64,000 bases of DNA from Devosia ginsengisoli (GTDB taxonomy: Bacteria > Pseudomonadota > Alphaproteobacteria > Rhizobiales > Devosiaceae), in contig NZ_JANQAJ010000006.1 of NCBI RefSeq assembly GCF_024707105.1, forward strand, positions 496,001-560,000. The letters are read 5' to 3'. Below the pieces are notes generated by a model. The model was given only the letters and a program-made list of their open reading frames with translations, was not told the DNA's origin and ran no database searches. Of this stretch, positions 29,836-38,236 are shown one piece after another. The position numbers and the translations under genes were made by a program. Within the stretch, counting starts at the first letter, position 1; each line of letters starts with the position of its first letter.

Positions 29836-29989
29836 CCCTCGCCCCTTGTGGGAGAGGGACTGCAATTTCCTCGTCCAGAGGAAATTGCAGGGTGAGGGGT
29901 GCTGCGCTCGCCCATGCGTCCATGTCGTGGATGGCACCACGCCCCCTCATCCGCCCCTTCGGGGCACCTTCTCCCACGAGGGGAGAAGG
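29836..29989. repeat. Two opposed REP-like elements within the ABC operon
   Basis: The first (about 29836-29900) has CCCCTTGTGGGAGAGGG, then a long hairpin TGCAATTTCCTC-GTCCA-GAGGAAATTGCA (29861-29889) and GGGTGAGGGG. The second (29942-29989) is inverted: CCCCCTCATCC, hairpin GCCCCTTCGGGGC and CTTCTCCCACGAGGGGAGAAG. They fill the whole gap between the ATPase and first permease genes and end at the permease ribosome-binding site. Confidence 0.8.
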
Positions 29990-30886
29990 ATGGACACAGT
30001 GCGTGGGGCGAAATCCGTGACCCGTACCGGCCCGATCATCGTCGTCCTGCTCGCCATGCTCGTGGTCTGGTATGCCGCCGCCATCGGCATGAACGCGCCA
30101 TGGCAGACGACGCTCAATACCCGCGCCGGGTTGGCCGATGTGCCCTTCACCGATTTCGCCCTGCAGACCTGGGCGCAGGACCGGCCGGTGCTGCCGGCGC
30201 CGCATCAGGTATTGGGCGAAATCTGGAATGCCACCGTGGCGCTGGAACTGACCTCGAGGCGCTCGCTGGCCTATCACGGCTGGATCACCCTGTCCTCGAC
30301 GCTGCTGGGCTTCGTGCTGGGCACCACGCTGGGCGTCGCCCTGGCCGTGTTCATCGTGCATAACGAAGCGGCCAATCGCTCGCTGATGCCCTGGATCATC
30401 GCCAGCCAGACCATTCCCATTCTGGCCATCGCGCCCATGGTGGTGGTGGGGCTGGGCTCGGTGGGCATTACCGGCACGGTGCCGCGCGCCCTGATCTCGA
30501 TGTATCTCAGCTTCTTCCCGGTCGTGGTGGGCATGGTCAAGGGCCTGCGCTCGCCCGAGAGCATCCAGCTCGACCTGATGCACACCTACGACGCCTCGCC
30601 GTGGCAGACCTTCTGGAAGCTGCGCTGGCCCGCCGCCATGCCCATGCTGTTCGCCTCGATGAAGGTGGGCATTGCCATTTCACTGGTCGGCGCAGTGGTC
30701 AGCGAGCTTTCCAATGCTGCCGGTGGCGGGCTGGGCGTGCGGCTGCTGACCGGCTCCTACAATGGCCAGACCATCCAGATCTGGGCCGCCCTGTTCATCG
30801 CCGCGGCGCTTGCCGCCATATTGGTGATGATCGTCGGTGCGGCCGAACGCATGGTCAATGCCCGCATGGGGGCTCGTCCCGCATGA
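29990..30886 (+). CDS. ABC transporter permease (pyrimidine locus, first)
   Basis: A 298-residue inner-membrane permease with BPD_transp_1 topology. The N-terminal membrane segment is GPIIVVLLAMLVVWYAAAIG, and the EAA-like loop lies near HTYDASPWQTFWKLRWPAAMPMLFASMK. It starts at ATG 29990 after GGGAGAAGG; the longer ORF upstream only translates REP sequence. ATGA overlap joins it to the second permease. Confidence 0.88.
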   Translation: MDTVRGAKSVTRTGPIIVVLLAMLVVWYAAAIGMNAPWQTTLNTRAGLADVPFTDFALQTWAQDRPVLPAPHQVLGEIWNATVALELTSRRSLAYHGWITLSSTLLGFVLGTTLGVALAVFIVHNEAANRSLMPWIIASQTIPILAIAPMVVVGLGSVGITGTVPRALISMYLSFFPVVVGMVKGLRSPESIQLDLMHTYDASPWQTFWKLRWPAAMPMLFASMKVGIAISLVGAVVSELSNAAGGGLGVRLLTGSYNGQTIQIWAALFIAAALAAILVMIVGAAERMVNARMGARPA

Positions 30887-31983
30887 GCCAGTTGCAATAT
30901 TTCCTGGCCCTTGTCGCGGGCGGTCTCTCCGCCGCAGCCCTTGCCTACAGTTTCGTCACGCCCTTCGAGCAGGCGCTGCTGCTCAAGGCCTTCCTGGCTT
31001 TGGGCTTCCTGTCGCTGATCCGCTTCTTCGTGCCGCTGGGCCTGTGGGCCGATGGCGCCTTTGCGCTGCTGGGGGCCGTCGCGGTGCTCACCAGCCTCGG
31101 GGCATTTGCGCCGCCACTGCCATTTTTCTGGATGGCGGTCGTGGTGGCCTGGCTGTTTGCCTGGCTGTTCGTGGAACGCCTCAGCAAGAGCCTGGCGCCC
31201 CGCCTCAGCGACAATGCCGGACTGGGCCTGCTGGTCCCCGTCGTCTTCGGGGCGGCCCTCCTGGTCATCTGGGAAGTGGTGACGCGCGGCGCCAATGTGC
31301 CGCCGGTTTTGCTGCCCGCCCCTTCGGCAATCGGCGCACAACTGGCCAATTCCGCCCCCATCCTGTGGGCCGATTTCGTGCAGACCTTCATCAAGTCGGT
31401 GCTGCCGGGCTTTGCCATCGGGTGCCTGTCAGGCCTCGTCGTAGCGATTCTGGTCGACCGGTCGCCCTTTCTCAAGGCAGGGCTGTTGCCGATCGGCAAT
31501 TTCATGTCGGCGCTGCCCATTATCGGCATCGCGCCGATCATGGTGATGTGGTTCGGCTTTGACTGGCAGTCGAAGGCCGCCGTCGTCGTGGCGATGACGT
31601 TCTTTCCCATGCTGGTCAACACCGTGGCCGGCCTCAATGCCAGTTCCAGCATCGAGCGCGACCTGATGCGCACCTATGCCGCCGATTACTGGCAAACGCT
31701 TCTGAAGCTACGACTTCCCGCTGCCGGGCCTTTCATCTTCAACGCCCTCAAGATCAACTCGACTCTGGCCTTGATCGGCGCAATCGTAGCGGAATTCTTC
31801 GGGACGCCCGTTGTGGGAATGGGTTTCCGAATATCGACAGGCGTTGGCCGGCTGGCCATCGACCTGGTCTGGGCGGAGATCGCCGTTGCAGCGATCGCGG
31901 GGTCCGCCTTCTACGGGGTGATCGCCCTCATCGAGAGGGGCGTCACCTTCTGGCATCCGTCTGTCCGTGGTGGACGGGCGTAA
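30883..31983 (+). CDS. ABC transporter permease (pyrimidine locus, second)
   Basis: A 366-residue permease, longer than usual because of about four extra N-terminal hydrophobic segments (residues 1-100). The conserved BPD_transp_1 part contains PSAIGAQLANS, LPIIGIAPIMVMWFGF and the EAA-like MRTYAADYWQTLLKLRLPAAGPFIFNALK. It probably forms a heterodimer with the preceding permease. Confidence 0.87.
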   Translation: MSQLQYFLALVAGGLSAAALAYSFVTPFEQALLLKAFLALGFLSLIRFFVPLGLWADGAFALLGAVAVLTSLGAFAPPLPFFWMAVVVAWLFAWLFVERLSKSLAPRLSDNAGLGLLVPVVFGAALLVIWEVVTRGANVPPVLLPAPSAIGAQLANSAPILWADFVQTFIKSVLPGFAIGCLSGLVVAILVDRSPFLKAGLLPIGNFMSALPIIGIAPIMVMWFGFDWQSKAAVVVAMTFFPMLVNTVAGLNASSSIERDLMRTYAADYWQTLLKLRLPAAGPFIFNALKINSTLALIGAIVAEFFGTPVVGMGFRISTGVGRLAIDLVWAEIAVAAIAGSAFYGVIALIERGVTFWHPSVRGGRA

Positions 31984-32002
31984 CAGGGAAAAGGGAACGA
32001 AA

Positions 32003-32977
32003 ATGAAGAATACTATCGCAGGTCTGCTCGTCGGCGCCCTGGCGCTTTCGACCGCACCCGCCTTCGCGCAGGATGCATTGACGCTGCAGCTCAAATGGGT
32101 GACCCAGGCGCAGTTTGCCGGCTATCTCGTTGCCGAATCCAAGGGCTTCTACGACGAGGAAAACCTCGACGTCACCATCCTGGCGGGCGGCCCCAACATT
32201 GCTCCCGAACAGGTGATTGCCGGCGGCGGCGCCGACATCATCGTCACCTGGATGGCCGCCGGCATGGCCGCCCGCGAAAGCGGCGTGCCACTGGTCAATA
32301 TCGCCCAGCCGTTCAAGCGAAGCGGCCTGATGATGATCTGCCCGACCGAAACCGGCATCACTGAGGTCGCCGATTTCCCGGGCCATACGCTGGGCGTCTG
32401 GTTCTTCGGCAATGAATATCCGTTCTTTGCCTGGATGAACAAGGAAGGCATTGCCACCGACGGCTCGGAAGGCGGCGTCACCGTGCTGCAGCAGAGCTTC
32501 GACATCCAGCCGATGATCCAGGGCCAGGCCGACTGCATCTCGGTCATGACCTATAACGAATATGGCCAGGCGCTCGATGCCGGCTATGGCCCGGAAAACC
32601 TGACCATCTTCAACTATACCGAGATGGGCAATGACCTGCTCGAAGACGGTCTCTATGTCCTCGAAGACAGCCTCAGCGATCCGGCCAAGGTCGATGCCTA
32701 TACCCGCTTCGTCCGCGCCTCGATGAAGGGCTGGGCCTATGCCGCCGAGAACCCGGAAGAAGCCGCCCAGATCGTCGTCGACATGGACGATACCGGTGCT
32801 GCGACCCTCGACCACCAGCTCTACATGACCGGCGAGGTCGCCAAGCTGGTCGACCCCACCGACCCCAAGCTGGACATGGCCACCTATGAGCGCACGGTGA
32901 AGGCCCTGCTCGACCAGGAGATCATCAAGGCGACCCCGGAAGGCGCCTATACGACCGCGGTCACCGACGGGCTCTAG
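32003..32977 (+). CDS. ABC transporter substrate-binding protein (NMT1/Thi5-like)
   Basis: A 324-residue periplasmic protein with signal peptide MKNTIAGLLVGALALSTAPAFAQ. It has the NMT1/THI5-like fold pattern LQLKWVTQAQFAGYLVAESKGFYDEENLDVTI...GGPNIAPEQV, a class that often binds pyrimidine-like or thiamine-precursor ligands. Position at the end of the locus suggests a pyrimidine or hydantoin ligand. GGGAACG precedes the ATG and a strong terminator follows. Confidence 0.88.
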   Translation: MKNTIAGLLVGALALSTAPAFAQDALTLQLKWVTQAQFAGYLVAESKGFYDEENLDVTILAGGPNIAPEQVIAGGGADIIVTWMAAGMAARESGVPLVNIAQPFKRSGLMMICPTETGITEVADFPGHTLGVWFFGNEYPFFAWMNKEGIATDGSEGGVTVLQQSFDIQPMIQGQADCISVMTYNEYGQALDAGYGPENLTIFNYTEMGNDLLEDGLYVLEDSLSDPAKVDAYTRFVRASMKGWAYAAENPEEAAQIVVDMDDTGAATLDHQLYMTGEVAKLVDPTDPKLDMATYERTVKALLDQEIIKATPEGAYTTAVTDGL

Positions 32978-33004
32978 GCCCAATAGCATTGCCAATGCAT
33001 GAGA

Positions 33005-33029
33005 GGCGGGGAGCAATCCCCGCCTTTTT
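33005..33029 (+). terminator. Rho-independent terminator of the pyrimidine/ABC operon
   Basis: Stem GGCGGGG, loop AGCAAT, stem CCCCGCC, followed by TTTTT. It lies 28 nt after the binding-protein stop. Confidence 0.9.
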
Positions 33030-33155
33030 GCTTGTCGGCTGGCGACATGCCGCCCAGATCATCGCCCCATCTGCCTAAAATCCGTGCAGCCTGCGGGAAC
33101 GATTCACCGCCGCCTTCGGTTGATGCCACACCCGGTCAACAAGAAGGCAATTCCC

Positions 33156-33230
33156 ATGAACTCCATCATCTATCTCGTCGGCCTCGTCGTCATCGTCATG
33201 GCCATCCTGTCCTTCATCGGCCTCGCCTGA
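33156..33230 (+). CDS. 24-residue hydrophobic peptide
   Basis: A tiny ORF encoding one transmembrane helix (MNSIIYLVGLVVIVMAILSF then IGLA). AAGAAGG lies upstream of the ATG. It is followed 38 nt later by the membrane protein gene, in the same direction. Similar 24-30 residue peptides recur in Rhizobiales, which supports it being real; function is unknown. Confidence 0.6.
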   Translation: MNSIIYLVGLVVIVMAILSFIGLA

Positions 33231-33268
33231 TCATGGCCAGAGCAACCCGCAAGACAGGAGAAGCCGCC

Positions 33269-34159
33269 ATGACCATCGATGCGCCCACAGGCGTCGCCAT
33301 CGTCGAAACTGCTGCCACCAATCGCGACCAGTCCTCTTACGTCGATTGGCCCGCCATCATTGCCGGCATCGTGCTGGCTTCGGCCATCAGCCTGGTGCTG
33401 ATCAGCTTTGGCTCGGCCGTCGGCCTCAACTTCCTCGATTTCGGCTACAACCAGTCCGCCGCCGCCTCACCGATCTTCGTCGGCATCGCTGCCGCGAGCT
33501 GGTTCCTCTGGGTGCAGATTTCGAGCTTCATGGCCGGCGGCTATCTCACCGGCCGGCTGCGCCGTCGCTATTTCGACGCCAGCGAGGATGAAAGCGACCT
33601 GCGCGACGGCGCCCATGGCCTGCTGGTCTGGGCAGGTGCCGCAATCCTCGGCGCGGTGATCGCCGTGGGTGGTATCGGCGCTGCGGCCAGTGCCGTCGGG
33701 TCCGCCGCTGCGACGGTGACCACGGCCGCCTCCAATGTCGCGGAGGACGCCGTGGATCCCAATGCCTATTTCGTCGATACGCTGTTCCGCAGTGCGCAAC
33801 CGGTGGACGCGGCTGTGGCACGGGACGAAGCCGGCCGCATCTTCGCCCAGGCGGCGCTGGGCGACGGCACGGTGGCCGATGAAGACCGCACCTATCTCGC
33901 CAGCGTCGTGGCCGCCAATACCGGCCTGGCACCGGACGAGGCTCAGGCGCGCGTCGACCAGGTGATCGCCAATGTCGAGGCGGCTCGCCAGGACGCCTTG
34001 GAAGCGGCGCGTATTGCTCGAAACACCGCCATTATCGGCGCCTTCCTGCTGGCAGCCTCGCTGCTGATTTCGGCCATCGGCGCTTTCTGGGCGGCGCAGA
34101 AAGGCGGCAACCATCGCGACAACAACACCGTCTTCGCCGACGTGTACCGTCGCTTCTAG
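33269..34159 (+). CDS. Membrane protein of unknown function (rhizobial 'PhnA-like' type)
   Basis: A 296-residue protein. Membrane segments lie at about 27-50, 66-92, 115-140 and near the C-terminus (270-287, NTAIIGAFLLAASLLISAIGAFWAAQKGG). An Ala-rich, acidic extracytoplasmic region (about 150-245) separates them. Resemblance is to rhizobial membrane proteins loosely called PhnA-like; no enzymatic motif is visible. ATG 33269 follows CAGGAGAA. Confidence 0.55.
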   Translation: MTIDAPTGVAIVETAATNRDQSSYVDWPAIIAGIVLASAISLVLISFGSAVGLNFLDFGYNQSAAASPIFVGIAAASWFLWVQISSFMAGGYLTGRLRRRYFDASEDESDLRDGAHGLLVWAGAAILGAVIAVGGIGAAASAVGSAAATVTTAASNVAEDAVDPNAYFVDTLFRSAQPVDAAVARDEAGRIFAQAALGDGTVADEDRTYLASVVAANTGLAPDEAQARVDQVIANVEAARQDALEAARIARNTAIIGAFLLAASLLISAIGAFWAAQKGGNHRDNNTVFADVYRRF

Positions 34160-34183
34160 GCCAGGACAGGAAAGGAAAACACC

Positions 34184-34258
34184 ATGTTTCGTGCTCTCGG
34201 TCTCTGGCTGCTCGGCGTGCCGATCTGGCTGATCATCATCATTTTCTTCCTTCGCTGA
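34184..34258 (+). CDS. Second 24-residue hydrophobic peptide
   Basis: A tiny ORF beginning MFRALGLWLLGVPIWLIIII, a single transmembrane helix ending FFLR. ACAGGAAAGGA stands before the ATG. It follows the membrane protein by 24 nt and precedes a terminator, so it closes the small operon. Comparable short peptides of the pattern LGxWLLGVPxxLIIIL are frequent in Rhizobiales. Confidence 0.65.
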   Translation: MFRALGLWLLGVPIWLIIIIFFLR

Positions 34259-34268
34259 GGAAGATGGA

Positions 34269-34292
34269 GGCGGGGCGAAAGCTCCGCCTTTT
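34269..34292 (+). terminator. Rho-independent terminator after the small-membrane-protein operon
   Basis: Stem GGCGGGGC / GCTCCGCC with loop GAAA is followed by TTTT. It lies 10 nt after the peptide stop and at the truB 3' end. Confidence 0.8.
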
Positions 34293-35193
34293 AGTTGAAC
34301 ACCCGGCGGCACTTGAACTGGCCGAATTCGACCCAGCCGGTGGCCAGCACCTCGCCCTTGAAGCTCACCCAGCATTCGTCCAGCGAGACCGGCGCTCCCG
34401 CACCGGTCAGCAGCACCGGATTGCCATGGCGCACCGCTGTGGCCTGCTGCGCATCGAGCCGGATTTCCGGCAGTTCGGCAAAGCCGGCCGAAACCGGCTT
34501 CAGCAGGGCGTCGCGCTCGTCCAGCGGCAAAGCCTCGAGCTGGTCGATGGTTACGGCGTCTTCATCGTGGAACGGCCCGACCGCGGCGCGATGCAGCATG
34601 CTGACATGGCCGCGCGTGCCCAGGGCCTCGGCAATGTCGCGCGCCAGCGAGCGGACATAGGTGCCCTTGCCGCAGGTGACTTCGAGCACAGATTGCTCAC
34701 TGCCGTGTTCGATCAGCGCGATCCCGTCCACGTCGATCTCGCGCGGCGGCAGGTCCACCGCCTCGCCAGCCCGCGCCAGGTCATAGGCGCGCTCGCCGTC
34801 TATCTTGAGCGCCGAATAGATCGGCGGGCGTTGCAGGATCGTGCCGGTGAATTGCGGCAGCACGGCTTCGAGCGCCGGCCGCTCCGGCCGGATATCGGAA
34901 GTGGCGACCACGGTGCCTTCGGCATCGTCGGTGGTGGTGGCGCTGCCCCATTTGATGGCGAAACGATAGACCTTGGTGCCGTCCTGCACCTGCGGCACGG
35001 CCTTGGTGGCCTCGCCCAGCGCGATCGGCAATATGCCTGTCGCCAGCGGGTCGAGCGTGCCGGCATGGCCAGCCTTGGCCGCACCGAACAGCCAGCGCAC
35101 CTTGCCCACCGCCTGGGTCGAGGTCATGTCATATTGCTTGTCGAGCACCACCCAGCCGGAAATGGCGCGCTTGATCCGCTTGGCCTGGCTCAC
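34291..35193 (-). CDS. truB: tRNA pseudouridine(55) synthase
   Basis: A 300-residue enzyme forming pseudouridine 55 in the tRNA T-loop. Catalytic Asp is in KAGHAGTLDPLATGILPIALG, followed by the RPPIYSALKIDGERAYDLAR motif and VTCGKGTYVRSLARDIAEALG. A GTG start overlaps the rbfA stop by GTGA. Confidence 0.95.
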   Translation of the reverse strand: MSQAKRIKRAISGWVVLDKQYDMTSTQAVGKVRWLFGAAKAGHAGTLDPLATGILPIALGEATKAVPQVQDGTKVYRFAIKWGSATTTDDAEGTVVATSDIRPERPALEAVLPQFTGTILQRPPIYSALKIDGERAYDLARAGEAVDLPPREIDVDGIALIEHGSEQSVLEVTCGKGTYVRSLARDIAEALGTRGHVSMLHRAAVGPFHDEDAVTIDQLEALPLDERDALLKPVSAGFAELPEIRLDAQQATAVRHGNPVLLTGAGAPVSLDECWVSFKGEVLATGWVEFGQFKCRRVFN

Positions 35194-35600
35194 TCGGTCT
35201 CGCCATCGTCGTCGTTATCGAGATCGCGCTGCACCTTGTCCGAGCGCAGGATGGAATCGATGCGGCTGGCTTCCTCGAAAGTGTCGTCGACATAGAAGCG
35301 GATTTCGGGAGCGTATTTCATGTTGATCTGCGGTGCCACGCGCCCACGCACGAATTTGCGGTGCCGGTTGAGCGCCGCGACGATTTCCTCGGCATGGAGA
35401 CCGCCCAGCGGCATGATATAGGCATTGGCGATCTTGAGATCGGGCGTCATGCGCACTTCGGGCACGGTGATGACCGCACCGCGCAGCGCGTCGTCCTCGA
35501 TTTCGCCCCGCGCGAACATGGCGGCCAGCGCGTGGCGCACCAGTTCACCGACGCGCAGCATGCGCTGGCTGGGGCCGACAGGTTTGTTGTCTTTGCTCAT
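35190..35600 (-). CDS. rbfA: 30S ribosome-binding factor A
   Basis: A 136-residue cold-shock ribosome maturation factor. PSQRMLRVGELVRHALAAMFARGEIEDD and VTVPEVRMTPDLKIANAYIMPLGG are typical, as is the acidic tail. It is coupled to truB. The usual infB is not directly upstream; a secreted hypothetical protein is. Confidence 0.93.
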   Translation of the reverse strand: MSKDNKPVGPSQRMLRVGELVRHALAAMFARGEIEDDALRGAVITVPEVRMTPDLKIANAYIMPLGGLHAEEIVAALNRHRKFVRGRVAPQINMKYAPEIRFYVDDTFEEASRIDSILRSDKVQRDLDNDDDGETE

Positions 35601-35631
35601 TGCGGGGAGATATGCCCTCGCCGCGCCGCCG

Positions 35632-36279
35632 TCAATCGGCGAGGGTCAGCATGGTTTCGGCCTGCAGCCGGCGCGCCTGTGCCTCGATCGTCCCCGAGGG
35701 TGCCGGCCAGTTCGCGGCACTCAAGGGATCGAAGGCCGTGCCGCGCCACTGCTGGTAGACGATGGCCAGACCCGCCGCGGATGTGCGCAGGCTGATCGCC
35801 ATGACCTCGCCCATGCGCGTATTGGCGCGCTGGGCGCCGCAGATCAGCAGCAGGGGCGCCTGGACGTCGTCGGGATCATCGCCCAGTTGCACGAAGGCGC
35901 TCAGCCCGGGCATGCAGGCGCGCCCGAAGCCATCGATCACCGCATCGCGGTAGTTGGCGGGCACGGCGTCGGGATTGCTGACCATATGGGCGCCGTAAAC
36001 CGTCTGGGCCAGGGCATAGACGGCGCCATTGCGATAGAGCTTGAGATCGGCTTCGCCGTCGCCGGAGCGGAACTCGGCCTCGAAGCCATCAAGCACGGCA
36101 TCCCCTGCCAGATCCGCCGCCACCCAGTCCGGGGGCGGCAGGGTCAGGCGCTGGCCGAGCGTGGTCAGCTCCAGCGCGCGATCCGCCACGGCCAAAGGCG
36201 GTTCGCCACGGATTTGCGCCATGGCCGGCAACGCGACCAGCAGGCTGGTGAGGCAGACAATCGTGCGCAGAAATGCCAT
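35632..36279 (-). CDS. Secreted protein of unknown function
   Basis: A 215-residue protein with signal peptide MAFLRTIVCLTSLLVALPAMAQ. The mature part has two or three cysteines (GRACMPG, LLICGAQ) and no recognised domain. The start is placed at the signal peptide; the ORF is open 95 codons farther. It lies 31 nt upstream of rbfA in the same direction and may share its transcript. Confidence 0.6.
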   Translation of the reverse strand: MAFLRTIVCLTSLLVALPAMAQIRGEPPLAVADRALELTTLGQRLTLPPPDWVAADLAGDAVLDGFEAEFRSGDGEADLKLYRNGAVYALAQTVYGAHMVSNPDAVPANYRDAVIDGFGRACMPGLSAFVQLGDDPDDVQAPLLLICGAQRANTRMGEVMAISLRTSAAGLAIVYQQWRGTAFDPLSAANWPAPSGTIEAQARRLQAETMLTLAD

Positions 36280-36457
36280 TGCGGGGCTCCACCCGGAATC
36301 GGTCTTGGGCAGCGCCTTCCCCCGACAGGCCCTGACTTTCGCGACAACTATGCGGCGGGGCCGGCTGAAGCAAGGCCCTGCCCCGCATCGGGCCGACAAC
36401 GGGCCGGATATGGGTATTTGCTGCAACACTGGTCCGCTGCGCCGGGCCATGCCGGCG
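36280..36457. other. Intergenic region
   Basis: Spacer between the 2-hydroxyacid dehydrogenase stop and the secreted protein start; must contain the promoter of the latter or of rbfA/truB. No clear element was recognised. Confidence 0.4.
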
Positions 36458-37483
36458 TCAGTCGGGCAGGCTGCGCGCGGCGCCATGCACCCCGTCGGGC
36501 AGCACACGATGGGGCGGCTGGTGCCCATCCATGAAGGCACGGATATTGACGATGACGGTCTCACCCATTTCGATGCGGGCTTCCAGCGTGGCCGAGGCCA
36601 TATGGGCGGTCAGCACGACCTTGTTGGCTTCGGCCAGGGCCAGCAGGCGCGGGTCGATGCCGCGCTTGTTCTCGAAGACATCGAGCGCCGCGCCCGACAG
36701 ATGGCCGCTTTCGATGGCGTCGACCAGGGCCGCCTCGTCGATGAGTTCCGGCCTGGAAACATTGACCACGAAGCTGCCCGGTTTCATGCGCCTGAGACGG
36801 TCGGCCGAGAGGATGTGGAAGGTTTCCCGCGTATGCGGGGTATGCAGGGAGACGATATCCACCGCCTCGATCATGGCGTCGAGATCGTGCCAATAGGTGG
36901 CTTCGAGCGGGGTTTCGACGCCAGGCGGGCGGCGGTTGCGCGAGAAATAGTGGATATTGAGGCCGAAGGCCTTGGCCCTTTGCGCCACCGCCGTGCCGAT
37001 GCGGCCCATGCCGACAATGCCGAGCGCCTTGCCGCGCAGGCGGTGGCCCAGCATGGAGGTGGGCGACCAGCCGGCCCAGACCCCGTCGCGCACCAGCATC
37101 TGCGTGCCTTCGACCAGCCGGCGCGGCAAAGCCAGCATCAGCACCATGGCCATGTCGGCCGTGTCCTCGGTGAGGACGGAGGGCGTATTGGTGACGGTGA
37201 CGCCGGCGGCCCAGGCCGCTTCGATATCGATATTATCAACGCCATTGCCGAACTGGGCGATCAGCCGCACGCTGCGGGGCAGGCGGGCGATGAGGCGGGC
37301 ATCGATGCGGTCGGTGATCGAGGACACCAGGACATCCTTGCCCTCGAGCCCGCCGATAATATCATCGCCGGTGAGGTTCACGTCGTCTTCGTTGACATGG
37401 GTCTCGAACAGGGTTGCCATGCGCGCCTCGATGGTTTCGGGCAGGCGCCTGGTCACGAGAATGTGCGGTTTGTGGCTGGCCAT
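36458..37483 (-). CDS. D-2-hydroxyacid dehydrogenase (glyoxylate/hydroxypyruvate reductase-like)
   Basis: A 341-residue NAD(P)-dependent enzyme. Motifs are LIAQFGNGVDNID, the Rossmann site LGIVGMGRIGTAVA, and the catalytic triad Arg in VNVSRPELIDEAAL, Glu in LDVFENKRG and His in LTAHMASAT. It likely reduces glyoxylate or hydroxypyruvate; exact substrate and cofactor are open. The long C-terminus ends HRVLPDGVHGAARSLPD. Confidence 0.87.
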   Translation of the reverse strand: MASHKPHILVTRRLPETIEARMATLFETHVNEDDVNLTGDDIIGGLEGKDVLVSSITDRIDARLIARLPRSVRLIAQFGNGVDNIDIEAAWAAGVTVTNTPSVLTEDTADMAMVLMLALPRRLVEGTQMLVRDGVWAGWSPTSMLGHRLRGKALGIVGMGRIGTAVAQRAKAFGLNIHYFSRNRRPPGVETPLEATYWHDLDAMIEAVDIVSLHTPHTRETFHILSADRLRRMKPGSFVVNVSRPELIDEAALVDAIESGHLSGAALDVFENKRGIDPRLLALAEANKVVLTAHMASATLEARIEMGETVIVNIRAFMDGHQPPHRVLPDGVHGAARSLPD

Positions 37484-37587
37484 AAGTTCCAGGATCGGGG
37501 CGGGCGATATGTGGAAAACCCCACAATTCAGCGCCCATTAAGGATCATTGGCTAGTGATAGGGCAATTCCATTTGTTCTGCAAAGTC

Positions 37588-38166
37588 ATGTTTGACCAGA
37601 CCGTGCACGGCCGCTTTCGCCATATCCTCAAGGCCCTTTGCCACCGCCTGCCCTGGGCGATGCTGGTGCTGGCACTGCTTGCCCCGCCGGCATTGGCGCA
37701 GGCCGGCAATCCCAGCGGGCTGCCGCTGCCGCGCTTTGCCGCGACGCGGTCGGAGCCGATCAATGTGCGGGTAGGGCCGGGCCAGAAATACGATATCGCC
37801 TGGACCTTTCTCAAGTCCGGGATTCCGGTGGAAATCACCCAGGAATTCGATACCTGGCGCAAGATTCGCGATGTCGACGGGGCCGAGGGCTGGATCCATC
37901 AGAACCTGCTGACCGGCACGAGAGCCGGCTATGTGACGCCGCTGGTGGCCAATGGCGAAATCCCCCTGCGGGCCGGGCAATCGGACGATTCGGGGGTCCG
38001 CGCGCGGCTCGGCGCCGGGCTCAAGGTGACCATCACCGAATGCGACGGCACTTGGTGCCAGGTCAGCGCCACCGGGCATGATGCGAGCCAGCGCAGCACG
38101 ACTTATTCGGGTTATCTGCACCAGGAAGAGCTCTGGGGCGTCTATCCGGATGAGGTCTTCGACTAG
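37588..38166 (+). CDS. Secreted SH3-domain protein
   Basis: A 192-residue protein with an N-terminal hydrophobic export signal (LPWAMLVLALLAPPALAQ) and two bacterial SH3-like repeats: PINVRVGPGQKYDIAWTFLKSG... and IPLRAGQSDDSGVRARLGAG... Such proteins bind peptidoglycan or periplasmic partners. A GTG at 37555 is an alternative start; no strong ribosome-binding site is visible for either. Confidence 0.75.
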   Translation: MFDQTVHGRFRHILKALCHRLPWAMLVLALLAPPALAQAGNPSGLPLPRFAATRSEPINVRVGPGQKYDIAWTFLKSGIPVEITQEFDTWRKIRDVDGAEGWIHQNLLTGTRAGYVTPLVANGEIPLRAGQSDDSGVRARLGAGLKVTITECDGTWCQVSATGHDASQRSTTYSGYLHQEELWGVYPDEVFD

Positions 38167-38236
38167 TTCACAACCCAGCCGAATTCGTTAGCACACTGTT
38201 AGCATCGACGCGCTGAACGCGTGAATCGCGCAGCGG

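Noticed and set aside
29759..29989. Longer N-terminus for the first permease
   Set aside because: The extra 77 codons translate REP palindromes and overlap the ATPase gene; ATG 29990 has a proper ribosome-binding site and gives normal topology.
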